A stretch of DNA of 64,000 nucleotides from Tridacna crocea (GCA_943736015.1 OX031070.1:43858173-43922172), one strand, 5' to 3'. Shown: positions 1-11,999, counted from the first letter of the stretch. A program made the numbers and translations. The notes: generated from the sequence alone by a model not told the origin.

Positions 1-74
1 CACTGCCCTTTGGAGCAGAAAACTGATTTAGAAAAGGGATGTAGGTGAGAGGTACCACATAATTATACCGTAGA

Positions 75-335
75 TCATCCTCGGATACCCCGGGGTCTCC
101 CTATTTGCTAGGCTACATCGACCCCTGGGACAATTGACTAATAAAACTTTGAATCAGCCGCCGAAAATCGATATGAAACCTCATAGCGTACAGTCCACTC
201 GCCCATCACAAAATGATGATGGAACCAATGAAAAGCCAGCATTCGGCCAGTGGTAAAGCGAGGGAAATTCAATTAATTGTCCCAGGGATCGATGTAGCGT
301 AGCAAATAGGGAGACACTGGGGTATCCGAGGATGA
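75..335. mobile_element. MITE with about 65-bp inverted repeats
   Basis: TCATCCTCGGATACCCC...CTATTTGCTA...CTACATCGA at the left is mirrored by TCGATGTAGCG.AGCAAATAG...GGTATCCGAGGATGA at the right. The centre of about 130 bp is unique. No coding capacity. 1-74 and 336-407 hold nothing I recognise. Confidence 0.7.
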
Positions 336-407
336 CCGTAAATGACAAAGAGCGTCATTGGAACAACACCGTTGGTCTGCTCTAAGGCTGCCAGTGTGAG
401 AGTAAAA

Positions 408-650
408 TGTGACCCATCACACAAATAGGAACTTCGAAGTGTCAAACCTTGTCAGACTGTGTGAAATGTGCAGGCTAATCAGGTTCGACACTTTTCACTT
501 TCATGACATTTTCTGTATGAAAAGAGGTCATTGTACCTTGTTAAACAATCATTTTTGAATTATCAACTTAAACTGACCTGTACTATCGTTGATCTGTTTT
601 CATCTAATTAATGTACAGAATTCCGAGATGGTCCCTTTTTGAGTGATGTG
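408..650 (+). mobile_element. GTGACCC-ended hairpin MITE, copy 1
   Basis: Ends GTGACCCATCACACAAA and TTTGAGTGATGTGTTA are inverted. An inner imperfect hairpin has arms like AAGTGTCAAACCTTGTCAG and CTAATCAGGTTCGACACTT. Homologous copies lie immediately upstream of both cGLR genes and at 46.1 kb. Confidence 0.65.
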
Positions 651-1399
651 TTATATATCTCTATTATAAGTGAAGATAGCAACTTAAAACTTGGACAGAT
701 TGTTTATTATCAAAAGGATACCCATACAACATGGGCATTACATTATCAAAGTAATTTTTAAATCAGTTATGCCCCTTTTTGACCAAGAATTTATATTGAA
801 AATCAAGCACTTGCAGCAAAGTGTTGTCACTTACATACAGTACTCTTGTTTAACTTCAGATCACAGCTGACGGATATCACAGAGAATTGCGTAATATTTC
901 AGTTAAAGACAACAGAATCACACGTTTAGATGTACAATTACACAGATTAAGCACATCAACAATTGGCACCAGTGACCCAACGGGAAGCTCTAACCATATA
1001 TTTTGGCACTTTGCTTCTTTGACTTTAAGTGTATTTGTTACTTTGCAGATTTTTATGAATAATGGCATTGTTTGATATACTTAACCTTCAAAGCGCATTT
1101 CATGACTATTATGGCCTATGCAAGCAGTGTAGGTCAAGATCAGAATGGTCTAAAGGTGCAGTCTATCTTTAATCTGCACTGCCTGCTTTCTTGAAACACT
1201 ACAGACAAAATCAGGCATAAAAATGAGTCATATTTTGTTCAAAGGGAGATTAACCCATTACCACACAATCCCTACTTTTGACGCCCTTGAGAAAGTTCAA
1301 GTTCAAACAAAGGAACATAGAAGGAAAACTTTAAAATTCTTCTTTTCTAAAACTGGAAGGCATAGAGCTTTGTTATTTGGTATGTAGTGAACCTGTTCT

Positions 1400-2585
1400 A
1401 AGTTTCTTGGCCCATTAGAGCACAGTATCTTCAGTAATTTCAAAATTTGGTCACGTCGGGTAATAAACTAGGTCTCTGGGTCAAATTAAAGTAATACCTT
1501 GTTTGCACTCTAGATCCACATTTATTGCTCAGATGACCTAAAATTTGGTCAGAATAATTGTCATGATTGTTGAGATGAGTTCGGATTTGGGTTACCTGGG
1601 TTCATAAATTAGGTCACTTGGCCATTTTAAAATAATACATGTACCTTGTGGGCACTCCAGAGGTCACATTTTTTGCTTGATTGACTTGAAAATTGGTCAG
1701 AATGTTTGTCTTCATATAATCAAACATGCATCAGAATTTGATGTCATGCTGGGTTTAAAACTAGGTCACTAGGTCAAATTAAAGAAATACCTTATGGGTA
1801 CTCTAGAGACTACATTTATTGTCCAATTGATTGGAAAATTGGTAAAAATGTTTGTCTTGATCAAATCTAGGATGGGTTGAAAAATTGGGTCCCCTGGGGT
1901 CATGATTTAAGTCACTCCAGTCAAATTAAAGAAATACACTGTGGGCACTTTAGAAGCTACATTTCTTGCTCAATTGACTTGAAAATTGGTCAAAATGTTT
2001 GTCTTGATGAATTATAGGATGGGTTAAAAATTGGGTAACCTGGGGTCATAAATTAGGTCACTTGGTCAAATTTAAGAAATACCTTGTGGGCACTCTAGAT
2101 GCCACATTTATTGCTCAACCCATTACCACACAATCCCTACTTTTGACGACCCTGAGAAAGAACCCTCTAGAAAACATTGTGGGATAAGGAGAAAATGCTG
2201 GTAACCAGCATTTTCTCCTTTTTCCACAATGTTTTCTGTCTTTCACAAAACAAATTTCAAATTTTCAGTTGCTTTTATATTGTCTTCTGCAAATGCTTTC
2301 AATTTGGACAAACCTAAGATTTCATCGTTTGGTAATGAGTTAATTAACTCGTGAACTGTCCAAAATGTTTGTCTCGGTAAATTATTGATGAGTCCTAAAT
2401 TGGTTAACATTTCGTCATAAATTAGGTTACTAGGTCAGCTAAGAGAAATTCCTTGTAGAAGCTTTATAGGCCACATTTTAAGCTCAATTGACCTTGCAAT
2501 TTGTCAGAAATTGAATCATGCATGGGGAGTGAATTTTGCTTATTGACTCAGGTGAGCGATCCAGGGCCATCATGGCCCTCTTGTT
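1400..2585 (+). repeat. Tandem array of about 165-bp units, pearl/Helentron-like, copy 1
   Basis: Units carry TAAATTAGGTCACTTGGTCA, ACCTTGTGGGCACTCTAGA and TTGACTTGAAAATTGGTCAG. The array ends GGTGAGCGATCCAGGGCCAT with the hairpin AGGGCCATCATGGCCCT. Tandem core plus terminal hairpin is the build of pearl-type elements known from bivalves; the assignment is inference. Interrupted by a hairpin MITE at 2116-2343. Confidence 0.6.
2116..2343 (+). repeat. TTAA-ended hairpin MITE superfamily H, type A (reference copy and list)
   Basis: Type A runs (T)TAACCCATTACCACACAAT to GGTAATGAGTTAA, about 230 bp. Its central hairpin is AGGAGAAAATGCTGG / CCAGCATTTTCTCCT with AACATTGTGG / CCACAATGTT outside. The opposite end has GTCTGCAAATGCTTTCAA. 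Other type A or A-like copies: 2690-2880, 3302-3529 (-), 3590-3812, 4400-4600 (decayed), 6053-6286 (-), 11247-11475, 13486-13706 (-), 17704-17932, 18277-18526 (-), 18524-18775, 19957-20190, 25711-25878, 32098-32324, 32703-32950 (-), 32948-33199, 34735-34960, 44262-44482, 58625-58855 (-), 63357-63580, 63600-63810. No coding capacity; the present copy interrupts the 1.4-2.6 kb array. Confidence 0.85.
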
Positions 2586-3086
2586 ACCAATACCAATACA
2601 TTGATTCAAGTATTTAGGCCTCTGGCCCGTATACAATTGCAAAATATGCAAAATACTGTACATCACCAATATATAGAATAGCCTGTTACTCTGTTACAAC
2701 ACAATTCCAAGTTTTAACAACCCTTACTAAGCTTTTGAAAACATTGTGGAAAAAAGAGTGGGTGCAGGTAACTATCATTTTCTCCATTTCCCACTATGTT
2801 TTCAACCCTTTGACAGTTGAAGAATATAATTCCAGCGCCATCTCAGTTGTTATCTGCAAATACTTCCAATTTGGATGACTTCAAACTTTTTGACAAGGTT
2901 TTCTACACTGGAGCACCTTGTATAATCACTTAACATGTCATGCTCTTGAACTATTATATAATGTTTCAAAATTGTCAGATTCAAATCGTCTGAAATTATG
3001 TCAGTGTAATTGATGGCTCCATTTGACATTCTGTTCAAAATTTCCGATGACATTTCATAAAAAACAATGTTAGTCATATATTTTTT

Positions 3087-3226
3087 GTGAGACCTGTTGG
3101 AGGAAAAAGATGTGCAGTTTTTGCGAGACCTTTTGGAGGAAAAAGATGTGCAGTTTTTGCGAGACCTTTTGGAGGAAAAAGATGTGCAGTTTTTGCGAGA
3201 CCTGTTGGAGGAAAAAGATCTGTCAT
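3087..3226 (+). repeat. 36-bp minisatellite, about four units
   Basis: Unit TTTTTGCGAGACC, TTTTGGAGGAAAAAG, ATGTGCAG. Copies differ at only a few bases. No coding role seen. Confidence 0.8.
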
Positions 3227-3822
3227 CTTGTTGTTACCGATTTCTGTAATAACAAGTTCTATGTAAGCGAGTTTTTGATTGGCCAGTAATGCTGAATTTT
3301 ATTAACCCATTACCAAACGACAATGTGTTAGACTGGTCCAAATTGAAAGCATTTGCAGACGACAAATAAAAGTGACTGAAAATTTGAAATTTGTTTTGTG
3401 AAGGGTAGAAAACATTGTGGGAAAAGGAGAAAATGCTGGTTACCAGCATTTTCTCTTTTTCCCACAATGTTTTCTAAAGGCTTCTTTCTCAGGGGCGTCA
3501 AAAGTAGGGGTTGTATGGTAATGGGTTAAGTGGAGATTTTATTTTTTACATGTATGTGCAATGTATTCAAATGCATCACAATCAAAGGTAGATCCTTTTC
3601 CAAACAATTCTGTTTGTAACAAGGTAAAGAACTTTTGAAAACATTGTGGGAAAAGTAGAAAATGCTGGTAACCAGCATTTTCTACTTTTCCCACAGTATT
3701 TTCTACTCTTCAAAGAATCTCAATTTAGATTTGTACCTTTACCACCTTCATATTTGTCATCTGCTTTCAAAATCAGAAGAATCTAAAATTTGTTGTTTGG
3801 GAAAGGGTTAATGAAATAGAGG

Positions 3823-4268
3823 ATATTTGTTTTTTTCGGTGTAAGATCGAAATTTATTTCATCGAGTGAACACCATCGGTAATATTTTCACGAGTGGCAC
3901 AGCCACGAGTGAAAATATTACCGATGGTGTTCACGAGATGAAATAAATTTCGATCTTTCACCTAAAAAAAAAACAAATATTCTATTTATTTTATGCTTTT
4001 AACCCTTTCTGGGAGGAGCTTTATCAAAATTCAGTACAGCTCTTTTCCCTTATTCCCCGTGGCGTACCCCTTCCGCATAGCAACGTTACGTCATGCGCGA
4101 GAAATGTAAGGTATATGACGTCATATTTGCCATCTGGTCGTTAGGCACGCGCAATTTACCTAGGCGACAAGAACGTGAAAATCGGTATTTTCACTGGTGG
4201 TACCAGTGTAAGATCGAAAAATATTTTCACTGCTATTTCTCGATATCCTACCGGAAAGCATGAAATAA
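3823..4268 (+). mobile_element. Dyad element family D, copy 1
   Basis: A roughly 120-bp near-perfect palindrome built from AAATTTATTTCATCGAGTG, ACACCATCGGTAATATTTTC and ACGAGTGGC. It is followed by about 300 bp ending CCGGAAAGCATGAAATAA. CATGAAATAA and AAATATTCTAT motifs recur at the joints. Other copies: 8236-8697 (-), 53176-53632 and 57760-58262 (-). Confidence 0.7.
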
Positions 4269-4640
4269 ATTGTAGTATTTTTTTTTGTTGTTTTTGATAA
4301 GTTTGTTTACTTTTATATTTTTCTTGGTCTTTTATTATCATCTCTTAGAATATTCTGTTTTACTTATTATTTTTGTAATACCCTTTACTTCATGTGCAAG
4401 TTGATTACCAACCATTTACCAAATAGTCAAGTTTTTATGACTTTATGTGACATGGCTATAGAAAAACACTCCAAGAAAAGGAGAAAAAGCTGGTAATCGG
4501 TGTTATTGCCTTTATACACAATGCTTTTGAACCATTCTGAAACAAATTCCGTCATTTGTTTTTCAAAAATAATACATTTCAAAGCCCAAGTAGCAGCCAA
4601 AAATAAGACTAGGCTTGTGTTAAAATGCATTTCAGTTTAA

Positions 4641-4999
4641 GGCAAGAACTGTTTAATGGAAAACAGCTATTTCCACTAAAATATCATCCTACAAAATTAG
4701 CTATGATTAAAAATGAATATTATTGAACAACTTTTACTGATTCATTTTTCCATTCTTTCCTTCTTTGAATTATCATTTATAAATCTAAAACCACTATATT
4801 CTCAATTCAAAAAGAGATAACAATTACCTCCCTTTTCAGAAAACTAACAAAAGTATCAAAAAATAATTTTAAGATAATAACCAGAATTTCTGATCTGTTA
4901 GAAATGTGCAAAAATAATATTTCTGCATAAATCCTTATTTATCATCCAATTGGAATTTTTGCCCTATGTTCACCGGAAGTGCATTACGCAGGTCTTACC
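4641..4999 (+). mobile_element. TTAA-target MITE family T, copy 1
   Basis: Flanked by TTAA. Ends GGCAAGAACTG and CAGGTCTTACC are an imperfect inverted pair. It shares the internal block GGAAAACAGCTATTTCCACTA with the copies at 12698-13059 and 33828-34200. No coding capacity; piggyBac-like target preference. Confidence 0.75.
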
Positions 5000-5152
5000 T
5001 TAAATTGTACCATTTAAAAATATGCAAATTATTTGGAAGACCGCATTCTGATGTTGTCCAGTCTCTACTAGTGTTAGTCGCTGGTAGAAAATTTAATCCT
5101 TAAAGTAGAATGAAAGTTGGAAGGTCGCACCATCTTTTCTTTACTTTTTACC

Positions 5153-5382
5153 TTATCCCTCTACTCCACAGATACTCATTTCTACGCATTGCTTGTAGGA
5201 GCCTTTGGAAAACATTGTGGCAAAAGGTGAAATTGCTCGTCACGAGCAGTTTCACCTTTTGCCATAATGTTTTCTATGCTATCAAAAGGTGTCATATACA
5301 CATAAAAAATGGCTCCACCCTTGCTGTTATTTAGGGTCAATTAAAGATAACATAGAAATGCCTTACGGGGTAAAGGGTTAAA
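5153..5382 (+). repeat. Hairpin MITE superfamily H, type B (reference copy and list)
   Basis: Type B shares the AACATTGTGG stem but has the core AAAGGTGAAATTGCTCGT / ACGAGCAATTTCACCTTT. Its ends are distinct: CTCCACAGATACTCATTT and CCTTATGGGGTAAAGGGTTAA. Other copies: 7328-7930 (with duplicated hairpin and a SINE inside), 42510-42738 (-), 47739-47965 and 57420-57655. About 230 bp each, noncoding. Confidence 0.8.
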
Positions 5383-5509
5383 TAAGTGTTCATTGTTGTG
5401 ACTAATCCTTAGATCGATCACATGACAACAGATTGTCATCTTCATAATAATTTCTGTTTTTTTTTGAAAAGGTATGATTAACATTTAAATGCATTTTACA
5501 CCGATTTTA

Positions 5510-6035
5510 CTTACAGTCGAATCTCTATACCTTGAAGTTCGGGGGACGCTCGTAAAAACTTCGAGTTATAGAAAGTTCGACGTGTAGATCATCGGAGTTC
5601 TCGAAACTGGGTACGAATTAGATAGATGGCGAAATACCGGAAGTAAATAGAGGCATCATTTGATTTGTCTTCATTCGACTAATCGAATATAAAATAAGAT
5701 AAAATCGAATACAAAAATAAGATAAAATAAGTTTTATTATTATTATTTATTTATTCATTAAGAAACATTGTTTTTATACAAAAAATTGATTGACAGCAAA
5801 CATCGTCCTTTACAAATTTACTTCGAGGTAAAAATGTGTGAATACGTTCAAACAATGGTGATTGGACATTGAAATTCATTCGACGTATGGATAAATTTCG
5901 AGGTACGGATAACGATGTATGGAGGTTGAATTATATTGAAATAAAGAGCAATGAGATCGGGACCTGAAAAAAACTTCGACGTAGGGATAAGTTCGACTAA
6001 GGGACGTTCAAGCTAAGGACGTTCGACGATCTACT
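5510..6035 (+). repeat. Decayed DNA repeat with TTCGA-rich sequence
   Basis: ACAGTCGAATCTCTATACC at the left and ATGTATGGAGGTTGAATT near 5930 look like diverged inverted ends. Many TTCGA motifs (TTCGAGTTATAGA, TTCGACGTAGG). Resembles widely scattered metazoan DNA transposon debris; family not assigned. Confidence 0.4.
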
Positions 6036-6373
6036 TTTGGCCGTTCTTACCTTTAACTCATTACCAGACAACTTTATTTTATACTTGTCCAAATCAAAAG
6101 CATTTGCAGACAACAAAATAAAAGTGACTGAAATTTTAAAATGTGTTTTGTGAAGGGTAGAAAATACTGTGGGAAATGGAGAAAATGCTGGTTACCAGCA
6201 TTTTCTCCTTTGCCCACGATGTTTTTTTTTCAAAAGGCTTCTTTTCCAGCAGCGTCAAAAGTAGAGATTGTGTTGTAATGGGTTAATTAATACGCTATTT
6301 GATGCGGATGAAAAGCTGTGTTTGTAACAGATGAATTTATTTACCTGAGACTGTTTAACATTATGAGCCATGC

Positions 6374-6700
6374 TCTTCTTACGAACGAAGTCCGTAACAA
6401 AGAAACAAAGGAATAAATGCATGGCAGAAATAAGGATCGGAGCGGGATTCGAACTCCGAACTCCAGGACGCAAAGCCAATAACCTAACCACTGAGCCAAA
6501 GAGATATCTCTCTGACGCAGTAGCCAGGTATTGTATTTAAATCGGGAGTATGCCATGCAGGAAGGAGTGGTCTCCCGTAACACACCCCCTCTTAAAGTCA
6601 TCATTTATTGATGACTCAAAGCCTTATTAGGCAGGAAGTCCGATTTTGGACAACAAATGGGACTAATGGCTCAATGGCCAATCCCGGACGAGCCCCCATC
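6374..6700 (-). mobile_element. tRNA-derived SINE S2 with spacer, copy 1
   Basis: Minus strand A box TGGCTCAGTGG and B box GGAGTTCGAATCCC. The tail is rich in CATTTATTC and ends TTACGGACTTCGTTCGTAAG. It is followed by a spacer of about 190 bp that recurs after the 9609-9738 copy, so SINE and spacer amplify together. Confidence 0.65.
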
Positions 6701-6957
6701 TTACGAACGAAGTCCGTAACAAAGAAACAAATGAATAAATGCATGACAGAAATAAGGATCGGAGCGGGATTCGAACTCCGAACTCCCGGACGCAAAGCCA
6801 ATAACCTAACCACTGAGCCAAAGAGATATCTCTTTGGCTCAGTGGTTAGGGTATTGGTCTTGTGTCCGGGAGTTCGGAGTTCGAATCCCGCTCCGATCCT
6901 TATTTCTGTCATGCATTTATTCATTTGTTTCTTTGTTACGGACTTCGTTCGTAAGAC
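6701..6957. mobile_element. Head-to-head pair of SINE S2 copies (perfect-looking palindrome)
   Basis: A minus-strand copy (6701-6830) meets a plus-strand copy (6831-6957) at GCCAAAGAGATATCTCTTTG, which is its own complement. Both keep A and B boxes. The arms are about 128 bp each. Confidence 0.7.
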
Positions 6958-6972
6958 TCTGTGAAAATCAGG

Positions 6973-7202
6973 TTTAAACCTTTCCCAAACAATCCCTGGT
7001 TTTTACATGTATTCAGTGAAAATCTTTTGAAAACTCTGTGGGAAAAGGAGAAATTGCTCGTAATGAGCAATTTCTCCTTTTCCCACAGTGTTTTCTACCC
7101 TGTTTGAGAACTTTCTGCAATTTTTTCCAAATCTAAAATTGTCGTCTGCAAACTCTTTGCGGTTTGGAAGGGTCCAAAATTTGTTGTTTGGAAAAGGGTT
7201 AA
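6973..7202 (+). repeat. Hairpin MITE superfamily H, type C and mixed copies
   Basis: Type C begins TTTAACCTTTCCCAAACAA, has the core GAGAAATTGCTCGTAATGAGCAATTTCTC, and ends GTTTGGAAAAGGGTTAA. Other type C or mixed copies: 38034-38260, 41612-41842, 37112-37350, 55903-56143, and 26059-26127 with 27195-27355 (split by the composite insertion). Fragments: 1252-1298, 11520-11592, 15355-15442, 24170-24340, 25598-25685, 31395-31560, 47608-47690, 48230-48345, 56200-56310, 59967-60085 and 60360-60440. Confidence 0.75.
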
Positions 7203-7327
7203 TGTATCTGCAAAAGTTAATTACCCATTTCAGCAGTCTGTACAGGCTGACCTAGTTCAAAACATTTTTCGCCTTTTGGTGAATGTGCATGTCAAAAGAC
7301 CAGTGTACCACATGATTCAGTTGGTTG

Positions 7328-7930
7328 TTTAACTCCATAGATACTCATTTGTATGCATTGCTTGTAGGAACCTTTGGAAAACATTGTGGCAAAAGGTGAA
7401 ATTGCTCGTGACGAGCAATTTCACCTTTTGCCACTATGTTTTCTATGCTATCAAAAAGTGTTTGTAGGAGCCTTTGGAAAACATTTTGGCAAAAGGTGAA
7501 ATTACTCGTGACGAGCAATTTCACCTATTGGCACAATGTTTCCAATGCTATCAAAAAGTGTCATATACACATGAGAAACAGCTTCGTCCTTGCTGTTATT
7601 TAGGGTCAATTAGAGATACTTTAGAAATGCCTTTTGGGGTAAGCCCACCTGGGTGGCTCAGTGGTGAGCGTGTCGGACTCATGACCTGGTGGTTGTGAGT
7701 TTGATACCTGGTTGAGGCGAACTTTTTTTCCAGCGTATATGCTCCTCTCACCTCTGCTGAATCATGTGAGAAAAGTAGTTGGTAGCTTTGGAAAGAAAGT
7801 TGTGTTAGTACTGGTGTGAGAAAGCCAGGAAACACATGTGCGTCACCGACCGCCATGATATGACCTTAGCTGTTAAAGTGGCGTTAAACTCCAGTACAAC
7901 CAACCAGCCTTATGGGATAAAGGGCTAACA
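7328..7930 (+). repeat. Type B hairpin MITE with duplicated hairpin, split by a SINE
   Basis: The central hairpin occurs twice in tandem (about 7374-7444 and 7476-7545). The right end is interrupted at GCCTT.TGGGGTAA by the SINE at 7644-7906 and resumes at 7907. The hairpin doubling is unique among the copies seen here. Confidence 0.7.
7644..7906 (+). mobile_element. tRNA-derived SINE (family S1), full copy with target duplication
   Basis: The head has a perfect Pol III A box (TGGCTCAGTGG) and a B box-like GAGTTTGATACC. Then comes a unique body ending in GCGTTAAACTCCAGTACAACC. The flanks GCCTTTTGGGGTAAG and GCCTTATGGGATAAAG form a target duplication of about 14 bp, the mark of LINE-driven insertion. 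Partial minus-strand copies: 24680-24875 and 50545-50632. Confidence 0.75.
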
Positions 7931-8235
7931 AAGTAATTGTATGGAACCTTGATTGCATGATGACTTGCCTTGTTTGATATATTACAGAGATCTAATTTAG
8001 TGGCCATTTACTAGAGCAAAGCTCTTATATACAATTGTTTCACATATCATTGTAATTTTTGTGCAATTGAAATACTCAGTGAAATCATCTTGATTGTCAA
8101 ATAAAAAGTTATCTACATGTTCTGGCGCTGTTATTTAGTGGCAAAATGTAGCAGTTGTCTGTTTTCTTGTTTACCCTGACCAAACAAATGATCCATGCTT
8201 TTGGAAAAGGGGGCTTGATACATCTGTAAAAAATA

Positions 8236-8697
8236 TCAACCCTTATTTCATGCTTTCCGGTAGGATATCGAGAAATAGCAGTGAAAATATTGTTCGATCT
8301 TACACTGGTACCACCAGTGAAAATACCAATTTTCACGTTCTTGTTGCCTAGGTAAATTGCGTGTGCCTCACAACCAGATAGGAAATATGACGTAATATAT
8401 CTTAGATTTCACGCGCTTGACGTCATATTGTAATGTGCTGCTATGTGGGACGGGTACGCCGCGGAGAATAACGGAAAAGAACTCGACGGGATTTTAATAA
8501 AGCTCCTCCCAAAAAGGGTTAAAGGCATGAAATAAATAGAATATTTGTTTTTTTCAGTGAAAGACTGAAATTTATTTCATCGAGTGAACACCATCGGTAA
8601 TATTTTCACGAGTGGTGTAGCCACGAGTGAAAATATTATCGATGTGTTCCCTCGATAAGATAAATTTCAATCTTTCACCTAAAAAAACCAAATATCC
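8236..8697 (-). mobile_element. Dyad element family D, copy 2
   Basis: Reverse orientation to 3823-4268. The dyad arms have diverged on one side (GATAAGATAAATTTCAATC). 7931-8235 holds nothing recognised. Confidence 0.65.
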
Positions 8698-9608
8698 TCT
8701 ATATGTTAGCCTGCGCAGTCCATTCAGGCTGACATGAGTTAAAAACTTTATGCTTAGTAAGTCGCGGCTTCGATGTCTGGATTTGCCAATTTCTTTCTGT
8801 GGATTGATGGTAGACTAGTCATTGCGACAACACGAATTCCTCTCCCACTGCTGACCTATAATTCGACAATAATTATATATGGGAAAGCGGACACTGGCTT
8901 GGAAAGAAATGCCAATGGGCAAATTATTTCAGTGGCTTAGCGAGGCACAGGTGAAATAAAGCACACCGGTAGTACATAACTAGGTCAAATGGCACTGTGA
9001 AATTTCTAAAATATTGATGAAAGCGAACGATAAATCTGTTGTCCAGTAATCAACTGATTGCAGCCATATTCGAAAAGCTCCACTGCAGAGCTTTACAGAT
9101 AAATCCTGACAGCTAGAGAGAGAAAAGACGCGCTGTCGAAACTTTATTAGTTGTACGGTCAGGTGGCAAGGGAAGTCCTATGAAACTTGTTCACCGCTGC
9201 GGGGAATCATGTAGCCTCAAGCCGAAGGCAAGGTAGCAACATGATTCACCACAGCAGTGAACAAGTTTCCAAGTCCCCTGCCACCTGATCGTACAACAAT
9301 TTTATTATGATGCACTGTTTTACCATTCCAACATTTGTTAGGTGAATTTTATTATTATTTTTTTAAATCAGTAGGGCCTACGCTGACGAAGTAGAATTTC
9401 CCTTCTTAGTGCCCCAATTAAATGAAAACTGACATCACTGGGAACTGACGTCACTGTAATCGTGGTAATACATGCTAAAATGTGCAGCTTGGGGCATCAT
9501 CTTGATGTTAATCTTGATCACCGACGCCATTTTGGATGTTGTGTTAATAATGTAGTCCTGTATATGGGGCTATCCAAAGGGAAACATTAAAATTACCTTT
9601 GTTTTGTC

Positions 9609-10140
9609 TTACGAACGAAGTCCGTAACAAAGAAACAAATGAATAAATGCATGGCAGAAATAAGGATCGGAGCGGGATTCGAACTCCGAACTCCCGGACG
9701 CAAAGCCAATACCCTAACTACTGAGCCAAAGAGATATCTCCCTGATGCAGTAGCCAGGTATTGTATTTAAATCGGGAGTATATGCCATGCAGGAAGGAGT
9801 GGTCTCCCGTAACACACCCCCTCTTAAAGTCATCATTTATTGATGACTCAAAGCCTTATTAGGCAGGAAGTCCGATTTTTGGACAACAAATGGGATTAAT
9901 GGCTCAATGGCCAATCCCGGACGAGCCCCCATCTTACGAACGAAGTCCGTAACAAAGAAACAAATGAATAAATGCATGGCAGAAATAAGGATCGGAGCGG
10001 GATTCGAACTCCGAACTCCCGGACGCAAAGCCAATACCCTAACCACTGAGCCAAAGAGATATCTCCCTGACGCAGTAGCCAGGTATTGTATTTAAATCGG
10101 GAGTATATGCCATGCAGGAAGGAGTGGTCTCCCGTAACAT
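9609..10140 (-). mobile_element. SINE S2 tandem dimer with spacer
   Basis: Two minus-strand copies (9609-9738, 9934-10062), each followed by the same spacer; the second spacer is cut short at about 10140 by the next element. The period is about 325 bp. Open frames here are arginine-rich readings of the tRNA-like sequence, not genes. Confidence 0.65.
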
Positions 10141-10187
10141 GTGCCAGTGTACATGATACATATAATGTTCAGGGCATTAAATCAAGA

Positions 10188-10705
10188 GAAATTTCTTTGC
10201 AGTATAATAATATTAGTTGTACGGTCAGGTGGCAGGGGACTTGGAAACTTGTTCACGGCTGTGGTTAATCATGTCGCCCCGAGCCGAAGGCGAGGTGGCG
10301 ACATGATTCACCACAGCCGTGAACAAGTTTCCAAGTCCCCTGCCACCTGACCGTACAACGAATTTATTATACTGCAAAGTTTTACCCTTTCAAAGCGCGT
10401 TAAGCAAATTTCCCTGTTTTATAATTTCACGAATCGAGTATGCTGACGAAATAGAAATTCCCTTCTGTGTGCCCCAATTCAATGAAAACTGACGTCACTG
10501 GAAGCTGACGTCACTAAAACGTGCAATTTGGTGAATAAATATGCAGTCTGGTGATCTATCGGCGCCGCCATTTTGGATGATGTATTGCACATGTAGTGAT
10601 GTTTACGGGGCACTCAAAAGGGAAACTGTTTTTTGCCAGGGAACATGATATTATGTTCCCGGCATGTTAACCAATCAGATCACGAGAAATTTCTTTGCAG
10701 TATAA
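10188..10705 (+). mobile_element. CTTTGCAGTATAATAA-ended dyad element, family G, copy with full 144-bp palindrome
   Basis: Palindrome 10216-10359 with arms GTTGTACGGTCAGGTGGCAG, GGGACTTGGAAACTTGTTCA, CGGCTGTGG. The rest holds ACTGACGTCACTGG, CGCCGCCATTTTGGATG and GGCACTCAAAAGGGAAACTG. Ends pair as TTATTATACTGCAAAG / CTTTGCAGTATAATAA. Other copies: about 9140-9560, 10689-11128 (half dyad), 38908-39424 (half dyad) and 62886-63068 (fragment). Confidence 0.7.
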
Positions 10706-11999
10706 TAATATTAGTTGTACGGTCAGGTGACAGGGGACTTTAAAACTTGTTCACGTCTGTGATTAATCATGTCGCCCCGAGCCAGAGGCAAAGTTACATA
10801 CTGCAAAGTTATACCCTTTCAAAGAGTATTAAGCGAAATTTTCCGGTTTTATAGTCTCACGAATCGAGTATGCTGGCGAAATTGAAAATCCCTTCTGAGA
10901 GACCTGATTCAATGAAAACTAACGTTACTGGGAACTGACGTCACTAAAACATGCAGTCCGGTGATCGATCGATGCCGCCATTTTGGATGTTATGTTGCAC
11001 GTGTAGTGATGTTTACAGGGCACTCAAAAGGGAAACTGGCTTTATGTGGTTCTTGCCAGGGAACATGATATATATGTTTCCGGCATGTTAACCAATCAGA
11101 TCATGAGAAATTTCTTTGCAGCATAATAAGAGTGTACATGTATGTAAAATAGCTTACCAAACAACAGACAGTAAGAATTGACCTTGCGGCTTGGCCGCCG
11201 TCAGGGGCACCATTTTGCATGGAGATGCAAGACTGATTATAGTTTCTTAATCCATTTCCACACAATCCCTACTTTTGACGACCCTGAGCAAGAAGCCTTT
11301 AGAAAACATTGTGGGAAAAGGAGAAAATGCTGGTAACTAGCATTTTCTCCTTTTCCCACAATGTTTTCTACCCTTCCAAAAACAAAATTCAATTTTTGAG
11401 TAACTTTTATTTTGTCGTCTGCAAGTGCTTTGAATTTGGACCAGTCATAAATTTTGTTGTGTGGTAAAGAGTTAAAATTAGGGTGAAACGTGCATAGACG
11501 TATCTTTAATATATTGTTATCGATAGAAACACCTGTTTTCTTTTGACGAACCTGAGGTAAAAGCCTTTTGAAAACATTCTGGGAAAAGAAGATCAAAGGA
11601 CTGAAGGTCCTGAAAGTCGCACTAATGGTGAAACCTTGATATTTTGGGACTGATAGGTGGTCATCACCCTTTTACAGAACAATCTTGCTTTTACGTAATT
11701 CAAACAGCTTTGGAAAACAGAGCTGAAAGAAAGAAAAACTCATTTTTTTTTACTCAAGGTTTTCTTCCAATTAGACTCGAATTTAATGGTTTACCGTAAG
11801 TCAAATTTGATTAGTTTTACCGTAAGTCAAATTTGATTAGTTTTCAGCAATTCTTCGATTTTGACTAGTCTGCAGTTTAGTTGAGCAAATGCAGTTACTT
11901 TTAATAGGCAGCTTCCCACCAAGTTAGATCTTTTCATTTTTCTTTTTCATTGGTCACCTCTATTACTTGGAACTTACTGAAACAGTGCCACTGCATACC

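Noticed and set aside
887-1075. 62-63 codon ORFs on both strands
   Set aside because: Overlapping antisense ORFs without domain or splice support; consistent with chance.
3087-3226. CRISPR-like array
   Set aside because: Repeats are directly adjacent without unique spacers, in a eukaryotic context; it is a minisatellite.
6616-6964. 102-118 codon ORFs on both strands
   Set aside because: They lie in the palindromic SINE pair and are translations of tRNA-like sequence.
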